In this document: piece after piece, positions 21,045-28,513 of the stretch
Layout: every line of letters starts with the position of its first letter
Numbering within the stretch: the stretch's first letter is position 1
Source of the DNA: an uncultured Clostridia bacterium
GTDB lineage: Bacteria; Bacillota; Clostridia; Oscillospirales; Acutalibacteraceae
Direction: 5' to 3'
Assembly: GCA_947572385.1 (NCBI GenBank)
Contig: CANPBX010000019.1
Span: forward strand, 1-38,817
Length of the DNA stretch: 38,817 bases
Translations under genes and position numbers: made by a program
The notes under the pieces: generated by a model
Seen by the model: the letters and a program-made list of their open reading frames with translations, nothing else
Told to the model about the DNA's origin: nothing
Databases searched by the model: none

Positions 21045-22802
21045 ATGGATAATCAGAACATGGAACATAGACCAGTACCGGAGCAGGCACAGAAGCCCGC
21101 CCCGCCCAGGCACGGGGAGCAAAAGCCCCAGGCCCAGCCGCCCGCTGTCCAACAGGGTAACGGACAGCAAAGTGCTGCCCAGCAAAATGCTACTCAACGA
21201 CCTGCTGCACAGCAGCATACTGAACAGCAGCCGGTCCAGCCCGCCCAGCAAAACCCACAGCACATGCAGCAGACTTCTGCACAGCAACCTGCCGCGCAGC
21301 CTTCTGCCCCCCACGAGGCGGCGCATATGGCTCCCAGGTCCACGAACCTGCCCATGCGCAAGCCCGCTGCACGCAAGGTGGATAAGCGGCTTATAGCCGC
21401 GGGCGTTGCTGTGGCTGTGATCGCCATAGCCCTTTGCGTATGGTTTTTCTGGCTCAAGGGGTACCTGGACGCGAAGAACGCGCCCCCTGTGTATGTGGCC
21501 CCGGTATCCTCCATCACCGGCGTGATGTCCGACACGGACCCCAGGTACTCCGGGCTGGTGGAGCCCCAGAAGGTGACAAAGGTAAACAAGGACGAGAGCC
21601 GCACGGTCTCCGAAGTGATCGTGTCCGAGGGGGACCAGGTCTATATAGGCGACCCGCTGTTCTCCTATGACACCGGCGAGATAGACCTTTCCATCCGCCA
21701 GGCCGAGCTGGAGCTGGAGGGCATAAGCAACCAGCTGACTACCCTCCAGGAGCAGAAGACCCAGCTTGAAAAGGAGCAGAAGGACGCCAGCAAGGACGAC
21801 CAGTTTAAGTATACCGTTGAGATACAGTCCGTGGAGCTGCAGATAAAGACCCAGGAGTACCAGCGGTCTGTAAAGCAGAGCGAGCTCGACAAGCTGCGCA
21901 GCTCCCAGGAGAACACCCAGGTCTTTGCCGAGGTGGAGGGCACCGTGCAGCAGGTAAACCTCACCCCCTCCACCGACTCCCAGGGCAACCCGCTGCCCTT
22001 TATAAGCATACTCTCCTCAGGGGAGTTCAGGATCAAGGGCACTATAACCGAAATGAACATGGGGGCCATTATGGAGGGCCAGGCCGTGACGGTCCGCTCA
22101 AGGGTAGACCCCAACGCCCGCTGGAGGGGCACCGTTGAGTCCGTTGAGCATGAGCCCGTCCAGGATAATAACAATATGTACTACGGTCCGGAGACCGGAG
22201 AGAAGGCCTCCAAGTACAACTTCTATGTGGTGCTGGAGTCCCCCGAGGGCCTTATGCTGGGACAGCACGTGTATATCGAGCCGGATACCGGGGCCTCCAT
22301 GACCCATAAGGGTATGTGGCTGCCCGCCATGTACCTGGTGATAGACGAGGAGGACAGCGGCAGCGGCTTTGTCTGGTGCCGCGACGAGGAGGAGAAGCTG
22401 GAGCTGCGCCCGGTAATGCTGGGTCAGTACGACCAGGGCGAGGACCTGTATGAGATCCTAAGCGGCCTTTCAGCCTCCGACTATATCGCCATGCCTACGG
22501 AGGACCTGATAGCCGGAGGGCCCACCACCACCGACGCCAGCGCCATTGCGACACCCGATATCGACGGTTCCAACGGCACCACGGATATGGAGCCCGGTAT
22601 GACCGACCCCGGTCAGGACGACGGCATGTCCCCCGACGTCGGTGACGGAGCTGATACCGGCGACGGCTATACCGAGGGCGGCGATGACACTTATGCTGAC
22701 GACGGCTTTACCGAGGGCGGGGAATCCTCCCCCTCTGACGGCGCAGATATGATCATGCCCCGGTCCGAGGACGGAGCTGCTGGGGGTGAACCTGTAGAAT
22801 GA
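21045..22802 (+). CDS. HlyD/MacA-type efflux adaptor with Gln/Pro-rich N-terminus
   Basis: The 585-residue protein begins with about 110 residues rich in Gln, Pro and Ala that should lie in the cytoplasm. One membrane helix (about 116-137) follows, then an extracytoplasmic adaptor: a lipoyl-like half (KVNKDESRTVSEVIVSEGDQ), a long Glu/Gln-rich coiled-coil hairpin (about 205-285), the second lipoyl half (FAEVEGTVQQV), a beta-barrel region, and an acidic Asp/Gly/Thr-rich tail of about 80 residues. The long N-terminal extension is unusual. I chose the ATG at 21045 because AAAGGAG lies 11 nt upstream. Its stop overlaps the ATPase start. It should link the MacB-like permease to the cell wall or outside. 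Confidence 0.87.
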   Translation: MDNQNMEHRPVPEQAQKPAPPRHGEQKPQAQPPAVQQGNGQQSAAQQNATQRPAAQQHTEQQPVQPAQQNPQHMQQTSAQQPAAQPSAPHEAAHMAPRSTNLPMRKPAARKVDKRLIAAGVAVAVIAIALCVWFFWLKGYLDAKNAPPVYVAPVSSITGVMSDTDPRYSGLVEPQKVTKVNKDESRTVSEVIVSEGDQVYIGDPLFSYDTGEIDLSIRQAELELEGISNQLTTLQEQKTQLEKEQKDASKDDQFKYTVEIQSVELQIKTQEYQRSVKQSELDKLRSSQENTQVFAEVEGTVQQVNLTPSTDSQGNPLPFISILSSGEFRIKGTITEMNMGAIMEGQAVTVRSRVDPNARWRGTVESVEHEPVQDNNNMYYGPETGEKASKYNFYVVLESPEGLMLGQHVYIEPDTGASMTHKGMWLPAMYLVIDEEDSGSGFVWCRDEEEKLELRPVMLGQYDQGEDLYEILSGLSASDYIAMPTEDLIAGGPTTTDASAIATPDIDGSNGTTDMEPGMTDPGQDDGMSPDVGDGADTGDGYTEGGDDTYADDGFTEGGESSPSDGADMIMPRSEDGAAGGEPVE

Positions 22803-23878
22803 TGCTTGAGCTCAGAGACATCTATAAGACCTATCTGCAGGGTAAGCTGGAGGTACCGGTGCTGGGGGGCATTTCCCTCACCGTCGAGGAGGGGGAGTAC
22901 CTGGCGATAATGGGGCCCTCCGGCTCCGGCAAGACCACCCTTATGAATATAATCGGCTGCCTTGACAGCGCCACCTCCGGGGAGTACATCCTTGAGGGGG
23001 AGGACATAGCCGGGGTCAGCGAGAAGCGTATGTCCGAGGTGCGGCTGCACAGCATCGGCTTTGTTTTCCAGAGCTTTTACCTTCTTTCCAGGCAGTCAGC
23101 CCTTGACAATGTGGCCCTGCCCCTCTTATACGCCGGGGTGCGCCGCAAGGAGCGCCAGGCCATAGCCCGCCGCGCCCTGGAGCGGGTGGGCCTTGGGGAC
23201 CGCACGGAATTTAAGCCCACCCAGCTCTCCGGCGGACAGTGCCAGAGGGTCGCCATAGCAAGGGCCATTGTGAACAGCCCGAAGATACTTCTGGCCGACG
23301 AGCCCACCGGCGCCCTGGACACCCGCTCCGGCGAGCAGATAATGGAGATCTTCCAGAGCCTTAACGACGAGGGCGTCACCATAGTCATGATAACCCACGA
23401 GCCCGAGATAGCTGCCCACGCAAAGCGCACGCTGCATATCAGGGACGGCCTGCTGGTAAATTCCTCTGGAAAGCCCGTCACCTCAAAGCCCGCGGCAGAT
23501 CCAACTCCAGCTGCGGCAGGCCCAGCTGTGGCAAAGGCCCCGGCCCCAGCGGTAGACAGGACCAGGGAGATAGTCACCCCCAGGATCAAAGCTCCGAAAC
23601 TGCCGAAGCTGCCAAAGCCAGGAAAGCATAAGGCCAAGGCCCCGGCAGACAGCGGCGCAGAGGCGGCTCCTTCGGCCCCCGCGCCCTCTGTGCAGACGCC
23701 CCCCCCGCAGGTCCCGGCCCCGGCAGCAGCTCCGGCAGCGACGAAGCCCCCGGAGCCCTCCAGGGAGGAGATAAGCGGGCAGACCATTATCGAGTCCCTT
23801 GAGCGCCAGCTTGAGGCGCTGAACAAAAAGCAGGACCCGTCCGGGCCCGCAAAAGGGGAGGGTCCAGCCAATGAATAA
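22799..23878 (+). CDS. MacB/LolD-type ABC ATPase with Ala/Pro-rich C-terminal tail
   Basis: The 359-residue protein has a complete ABC ATPase in residues 1-225: Walker A GPSGSGKTT, Q-loop VFQSFYLL, signature LSGGQCQRVAIARA, Walker B LLADEPTGALD and the switch His in MITHEPE. This is the MacB/LolD/FtsE class, which energises an FtsX-like permease. The rest, about 130 residues, is an Ala/Pro/Lys-rich low-complexity tail ending in a short charged helix (SLERQLEALNKK). Typical family members stop near residue 225-235, so the tail is unusual. The ATG overlaps the upstream stop (ATGA), and the stop overlaps the next start by 8 bp. Confidence 0.92.
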   Translation: MMLELRDIYKTYLQGKLEVPVLGGISLTVEEGEYLAIMGPSGSGKTTLMNIIGCLDSATSGEYILEGEDIAGVSEKRMSEVRLHSIGFVFQSFYLLSRQSALDNVALPLLYAGVRRKERQAIARRALERVGLGDRTEFKPTQLSGGQCQRVAIARAIVNSPKILLADEPTGALDTRSGEQIMEIFQSLNDEGVTIVMITHEPEIAAHAKRTLHIRDGLLVNSSGKPVTSKPAADPTPAAAGPAVAKAPAPAVDRTREIVTPRIKAPKLPKLPKPGKHKAKAPADSGAEAAPSAPAPSVQTPPPQVPAPAAAPAATKPPEPSREEISGQTIIESLERQLEALNKKQDPSGPAKGEGPANE

Positions 23879-25961
23879 AAAGAAACTGAAAAAGCGCCTG
23901 ATCATACTGGGGGTCACGTCTGTTATGATCGCCGGCTCCATTATCGGCGCCGTACAGTATATGAACTACCGAAACGACCAGAAGACCGTTGAGGTCCAGC
24001 CCATGGCCTATCTGAGCACAGGCTACTGGGGCAGCGACACCACTACCAGCGGCAACATCGTCCCGGACTATATGCAGGAGCTATTTCCCGACAGCTCCAA
24101 ATCCATAAGCGAGATATTTGTTGAGGAGGGCCAGAGCGTCGCCATAGGCGACCCGCTCCTCCAGTATAACAGGGAGGCCCTGGAGCTGGACGTGGAGGCA
24201 AAGACAGTGGCCCAGCAGCAGGTGCAGGTACGCATAGACGAGGCCAACAGGCAGCTCAAAAAGCTGCAGAAGACCAAGGCATATGTTGAGCCGACACCTA
24301 CGCCGAAGCCGCGCGTCACCCCCACGCCAAAGCCCACCAAAAAGCCTACCCCCACCCCGACACCTACGCCGAAGCCCACGCCCACCCCCTTCCCCACCCC
24401 GGACGTGAATATTTACTCTGAGCTGACGCTGGACTCGGTGCCCTACAGGGGCAGCGGCACCTCTTCGGACCCCTATGTGTTCCTATGTAAGGACGGCTAT
24501 AAGCTGACCCCGGACTTTATGAAGCTGATGATGGGCCTGCTGTCCACAGGCGAGCCCACTATGAGCCCGGAGCCCACCTTCACTCCGGAGCCTACAGAGA
24601 CCCCCGCGCCGGAGCCGGGGCCTGAGGAGACCCCTACCCCGGAGCCCACAGAGACTCCTACCCCGGCACCCACCGAGTCCCCCACTCCCCCGGCCTTTAA
24701 GCTCATCTCCCCCTTTGCGGCGGTGTTTGAGGTCCGGGAGCACGACTCAAACTACGGCGGCCTTATCTCCAAGGTCACCATAGACGGCACAGGCTTCTCG
24801 GGCTCTGTAAACCTGCCGGGTATCATAAAAGGGGTTGCCACCGCTACAGATGTGCTCACAGACGCTGTGAACTCCCCGGCCCAGGAGAAGGCCGCGGCTA
24901 CGCCGACTCCTACCCCAAAGCCCACCCCGGAGCCGGATAACTATAACCACATGAACTACACCAAGAAGGAGCTGGACGACCTGATCAAGGCCAAGAAGCG
25001 GGAGATAACCAATCTCCAGCACGACATGAAGCAGGCCCAGCTCGACCTGGATAAGGCCAACAGGGCCCTGGAGAACTCCACGGTGCTCAGCACGGTTGAC
25101 GGGCAGGTGCGCACGCTTATTGACATAGACACAGCCACCTCTGAGGGCAGGCCCTTCCTGGTGGTATCCGGCGCCCAGCGGTATTATGTCAGCGGTACTA
25201 TCAGCGAGTCACTCTTGGGGAGCGTAAATATAGGCGACCAGGTCACTGTGAACTCCTGGTCAAATGGCATGACCTACTCGGCCCAGATATTGTCTATCTC
25301 AGACTACCCCACCGAGGGCGGCTCCTGGTCCTCAGACACCAACCCAAATAACTCCTTCTATGAGTTTACTGCGGTGCTCATGGATGCCGACGACACCATA
25401 CAGAGCGGCAGCTGGGTGGAGATAACCCTTAGTGTCAACGACGCCAGCAGCATGGACGCCCTGTATCTTGAGAGGATGTATATACGCGAGGACGACTCCG
25501 GCTACTATGTGATGAAGGCCGGTAAAAACAACCGGCTCATGAAATCCTATGTCACCGTGGGCAAGAGCCTTGGCAGCTATGCCCTGGAGATAAAGTCCGG
25601 GGTCACCGGGGAGGATTTCATTGCCTTCCCCTATGGGCAGGATGTTAAGGAGGGCGTGCGGTGCGTGCTCCAGGAGAGCGGCGAGCCCCCATTCCCTGAG
25701 GACAGCGGTGAGGATGGATCCAGCAGCGGTCTTGAAAGCCTCCCGGATACATCCGGCGGTCTTGCGGATGGCGACGGCACTATGGATGACGTCACCGGCG
25801 CCGCGGATGACGCTGTAGACGGCGACAGCACTGCAGGCGACGATACCGGCGATCCAGGAGATACCGGCGCTGCCCTGCCTGAGGGCGGCGTGATAACCGG
25901 CAGGACCGAGGACGGCGTTACCTTTGAGACGGAAAACGGAGGGGGGATAATCCTTGATTGA
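23871..25961 (+). CDS. Second HlyD/MacA-type adaptor with Pro-Thr spacers
   Basis: The 696-residue protein has one N-terminal membrane helix (about 9-30), a lipoyl-like segment (ISEIFVEEGQSVAIGDPLL), a first coiled-coil arm (about 103-136), and then a long insert where a hairpin tip would be. The insert contains Pro-Thr repeats (141-177), a small domain (about 180-225), more Pro-Glu-Thr repeats (229-274), another domain and a third PT stretch (about 343-357). The second coiled-coil arm (KKELDDLIKAKKREITNL onward), the returning lipoyl half and a beta-barrel follow. The tail is Asp/Gly-rich. The PT stretches resemble cell-wall-spanning spacers. GGGAGGG precedes the ATG. A second adaptor in one operon suggests a heteromeric adaptor. 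Confidence 0.82.
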   Translation: MNKKKLKKRLIILGVTSVMIAGSIIGAVQYMNYRNDQKTVEVQPMAYLSTGYWGSDTTTSGNIVPDYMQELFPDSSKSISEIFVEEGQSVAIGDPLLQYNREALELDVEAKTVAQQQVQVRIDEANRQLKKLQKTKAYVEPTPTPKPRVTPTPKPTKKPTPTPTPTPKPTPTPFPTPDVNIYSELTLDSVPYRGSGTSSDPYVFLCKDGYKLTPDFMKLMMGLLSTGEPTMSPEPTFTPEPTETPAPEPGPEETPTPEPTETPTPAPTESPTPPAFKLISPFAAVFEVREHDSNYGGLISKVTIDGTGFSGSVNLPGIIKGVATATDVLTDAVNSPAQEKAAATPTPTPKPTPEPDNYNHMNYTKKELDDLIKAKKREITNLQHDMKQAQLDLDKANRALENSTVLSTVDGQVRTLIDIDTATSEGRPFLVVSGAQRYYVSGTISESLLGSVNIGDQVTVNSWSNGMTYSAQILSISDYPTEGGSWSSDTNPNNSFYEFTAVLMDADDTIQSGSWVEITLSVNDASSMDALYLERMYIREDDSGYYVMKAGKNNRLMKSYVTVGKSLGSYALEIKSGVTGEDFIAFPYGQDVKEGVRCVLQESGEPPFPEDSGEDGSSSGLESLPDTSGGLADGDGTMDDVTGAADDAVDGDSTAGDDTGDPGDTGAALPEGGVITGRTEDGVTFETENGGGIILD
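24291..24692 (+). repeat. Codon-level Pro-Thr repeat region
   Basis: Two blocks (24291-24401 and about 24555-24692) encode alternating Pro-Thr, Pro-Lys and Pro-Glu dipeptides, with CCx-ACx hexanucleotides repeated many times. Such tracts can expand or contract by slippage, so length may vary between strains. Confidence 0.7.
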
Positions 25962-27222
25962 GAATATACGCCTGTCATTCCAGGGCATTTGGGCCCATAA
26001 AATGCGCTCGTTCCTGACAATGCTGGGCATAATCATCGGCATTGCCTCCATTATCTCCATTGTGTCCACCATCAAGGGCACAAACGAGCAGATAAAGCAG
26101 AATCTTATCGGCGCGGGAAACAATGTGACCCGCATACAGCTCTACCATACCACCGACGGCAGCTATCCCTATACTATCGACTATGAGGGGATCCCGGACG
26201 GCGTACCACTTATGACCGAGGAAATGCTTGAGGCGATCGGGAGCCTTCCAAACGTGACGGCGGCTACGGCCTATACCAAGCGCCAGGACGGTTACTCCAG
26301 CACCTATTTCTACGGCAACGCCAGCCTCTCCGGCTGCTCCACCTACGGCATTGACGACAGTTATTTTGAGACCTGCGGCTATGTTATCAAAAAGGGGCGC
26401 ATGTTCGTGCCCAATGACCTGAGCGGCTTCAGGCCGGTGGTGATACTGGACGATAACGCCGCAAAGAGCCTGTTCCAGGGCGAGGATCCCATCGGCAAGA
26501 CGATCGAGTGCAACTCCATCGCCCTGGTGGTGGTGGGCGTGGTGGAACTGGACACGAAGTTCGAGCCGGTGATCAACTCCATCGAGGACTACTACACCTA
26601 TATGAACTCCAGGAACTCCGGTGCGGTCTTCCTGCCGGATGTGCTCTGGCCCGCGCTGTTCTCCTATGACGAGCCCAAGGAGGTCGCGGTGCAGGTGAGC
26701 TATACCGAGGCCATGTCCGCGGCGGGCAAGGCTGTGGCGGATCTGCTGAACACCTATAACACCAACACAAACGGCATCCAGTACAAGGCTGAGGACACCC
26801 TGGAACAGGCCAAGGAGCTTCAGGACCTCTCTAACGCTACAAACCAGCAGCTTGTCTGGATAGCCAGCATCTCCCTGCTTGTAGGCGGTATCGGCGTTAT
26901 GAACATAATGCTGGTGTCCGTAACCGAGCGCACCCGGGAGATAGGCCTGAAGAAGGCTATCGGGGCCAAGAAAAGCCGGATACTCTGGCAGTTCCTCACT
27001 GAGGCGGCGGTGCTCACAAGCATGGGCGGCCTGCTGGGCGTGGGGACCGGCATCGGCCTCGCGGAGGTCATTTCCAGGATCGCGGAGACGCCTGTGGCAA
27101 TAAGCGTGCCGGCCATAATCTTCGGCGTGGTGTTCTCCATGGTCATCGGGATAATCTTCGGACTGATACCGTCTATAAAGGCGGCTAACCTTAACCCCAT
27201 CGACGCGCTGAGGCACGAATAA
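25954..27222 (+). CDS. MacB-type FtsX-like ABC permease
   Basis: The 422-residue protein has an N-terminal membrane helix after MIENIRLSFQGIWAHKMRS and the typical LTMLGIIIGIASII stretch. An extracytoplasmic MacB-PCD domain of about 230 residues follows, then three C-terminal membrane helices with the family motif TERTREIGLKKAIGAKK between the first two, ending PIDALRHE. It forms the membrane part of the exporter with the ATPase and two adaptors. The start is a TTG at 25954 with GGAGGGGGG 7 nt upstream; no ATG fits. It overlaps the preceding stop by 8 bp. Substrates of such systems in Firmicutes include antimicrobial peptides and other amphiphiles, but the substrate here is unknown. Confidence 0.92.
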   Translation: MIENIRLSFQGIWAHKMRSFLTMLGIIIGIASIISIVSTIKGTNEQIKQNLIGAGNNVTRIQLYHTTDGSYPYTIDYEGIPDGVPLMTEEMLEAIGSLPNVTAATAYTKRQDGYSSTYFYGNASLSGCSTYGIDDSYFETCGYVIKKGRMFVPNDLSGFRPVVILDDNAAKSLFQGEDPIGKTIECNSIALVVVGVVELDTKFEPVINSIEDYYTYMNSRNSGAVFLPDVLWPALFSYDEPKEVAVQVSYTEAMSAAGKAVADLLNTYNTNTNGIQYKAEDTLEQAKELQDLSNATNQQLVWIASISLLVGGIGVMNIMLVSVTERTREIGLKKAIGAKKSRILWQFLTEAAVLTSMGGLLGVGTGIGLAEVISRIAETPVAISVPAIIFGVVFSMVIGIIFGLIPSIKAANLNPIDALRHE

Positions 27223-27234
27223 AAAGTATAATAA

Positions 27235-27273
27235 AAATCAGGACAGACCCCGTAAAGCGGTCTGTCCTGATTT
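27235..27273. terminator. Strong bidirectional terminator
   Basis: A perfect 15-bp stem (27235-27249 with 27259-27273) with a 9-nt loop is flanked by A and T tracts on both sides. It ends the export operon on the plus strand and could also serve pfkA, which ends at 27388 on the minus strand. Confidence 0.92.
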
Positions 27274-27387
27274 ATTTTACAAGCAAACTATTGCTTCACA
27301 TATACATCGCTCCACAAAGGGGTATGCAGTCCGGGTGGGAATAATTCACAAGAACAAGCTCGTTAAAAGCTTTCACGTTAGCATACC

Positions 27388-28356
27388 TTAAATGGACAGC
27401 CTTGCAGAGACCCTGTAAAGGTTCTCGTCAAAAATCCTGGGCATATTCAGAGCCTCGGTGATGTCAAAGTCTACCACCTGCTCGCCCTTAAGGGCCACGA
27501 CCCGGTTGGAAGCGCCGTTATACAGCAACTCCACAGCATGGTAACCCATGCGGCTGGCGACCACGCGGTCCCGGAGGGTCGGGGAGCCGCCGCGCTGCAC
27601 GTGGCCCAGGACAGTGGCGCGGCTCTCAATGCCGGTGGCCGCCTGGATACGCTCAGTGAGCTCCTGGGTATGGCCCACGCCCTCGGCTACAACTATGATG
27701 TAATGCCGCTTGCCGGTCTGCTGGGCGGCCTTCATGCGGTCAACAATATCCCTCTGGAAGTCATAGGGCACCTCGGGCACCAAGGTAGCCATAGCTCCCA
27801 CGGCAATACCGGTATGCAGGGCGATATCGCCGCAGCGGCGGCCCATTACCTCCACAACGCTGCAGCGGTCGTGGGACTCGGTGGTGTCGCGGATACGGTC
27901 GATCATCTCCATGGCGGTGTTCAGGGCCGTGTCGTAGCCGATAGTGTAGTCTGTGCAGGCGATGTCGTTGTCGATGGTGCCGGGTACGCCGATGCAGGGT
28001 ATCCCCGCGCCGCACAGGTCCCTTGCCCCCCTGAAGGAGCCGTCGCCGCCAATGACGACCACGCCCTCAATGCCCTTTGCGCGGCAGAAATCCGCTGCCT
28101 TCTGAACACCCTCGTTGGTGTTGAACTCAGGACTGCGGGCGGTGAACAGGGACGTGCCGCCATGCTGGATGATATCGGAGACGCTGCGCATATTCATCTC
28201 CTTGATGTCACCGTTGAGAAGGCCGTTATACCCGCGCATGACACCGTAGACGCTCATGCCGAAGGAGATGGCGCTGCGCACCACTGCACGGACAGCCGCA
28301 TTCATGCCCGGGGCGTCGCCGCCGCTGGTCAATACTGCTATTGTTTTTGCTCCCAT
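27388..28356 (-). CDS. pfkA: ATP-dependent 6-phosphofructokinase
   Basis: The 322-residue protein is a standard bacterial PFK, which phosphorylates fructose 6-phosphate with ATP in glycolysis. Motifs present are TSGGDAPGMNAAVRA (N-terminal ATP loop), GGDGSFRGA, PGTIDNDI with the catalytic Asp, and VEVMGRRCGDIALH. GGDG with Gly at the family's diagnostic position points to ATP use and not pyrophosphate. GGAGGG lies 9 nt before the ATG. It follows dnaE but has its own promoter in the 157-bp gap. Confidence 0.97.
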   Translation of the reverse strand: MGAKTIAVLTSGGDAPGMNAAVRAVVRSAISFGMSVYGVMRGYNGLLNGDIKEMNMRSVSDIIQHGGTSLFTARSPEFNTNEGVQKAADFCRAKGIEGVVVIGGDGSFRGARDLCGAGIPCIGVPGTIDNDIACTDYTIGYDTALNTAMEMIDRIRDTTESHDRCSVVEVMGRRCGDIALHTGIAVGAMATLVPEVPYDFQRDIVDRMKAAQQTGKRHYIIVVAEGVGHTQELTERIQAATGIESRATVLGHVQRGGSPTLRDRVVASRMGYHAVELLYNGASNRVVALKGEQVVDFDITEALNMPRIFDENLYRVSARLSI

Positions 28357-28424
28357 ATTTTTGTTCCCTCCAAGTTTTACCCGGGGGCATGGAGCCGCCC
28401 GGTCATTAACTGTTTTACCCTTTA

Positions 28425-28452
28425 ATTATACCAAATCTGCCGGAATTATCAA
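28425..28452 (-). promoter_or_regulatory. Promoter of pfkA
   Basis: On the minus strand TTGATA (28447-28452) is followed after 16 bp by TATAAT (28425-28430) with an upstream TGG. It resembles the HD-gene promoter at 16751-16779 over most of its length. Confidence 0.7.
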
Positions 28453-28513
28453 GGGGTTAGTTGATATTTTAGGGGGACATATTTGCGTTTTGGCAATATT
28501 TTCGGCCTTCCCC

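Noticed and set aside
24291-24692. A CRISPR-like or tandem DNA repeat array
   Set aside because: The repetition is at codon level in one open frame encoding Pro-Thr/Pro-Glu dipeptides, with no constant repeat-spacer units.
25975-27216. A 413-codon open frame on the minus strand
   Set aside because: It is antisense to the MacB-type permease. High GC keeps the opposite frames open; the sequence shows no motif or start signal.
27538-28425. A 295-codon open frame on the plus strand
   Set aside because: It is antisense to pfkA, which is unambiguous. Ala/His-rich composition indicates a shadow.
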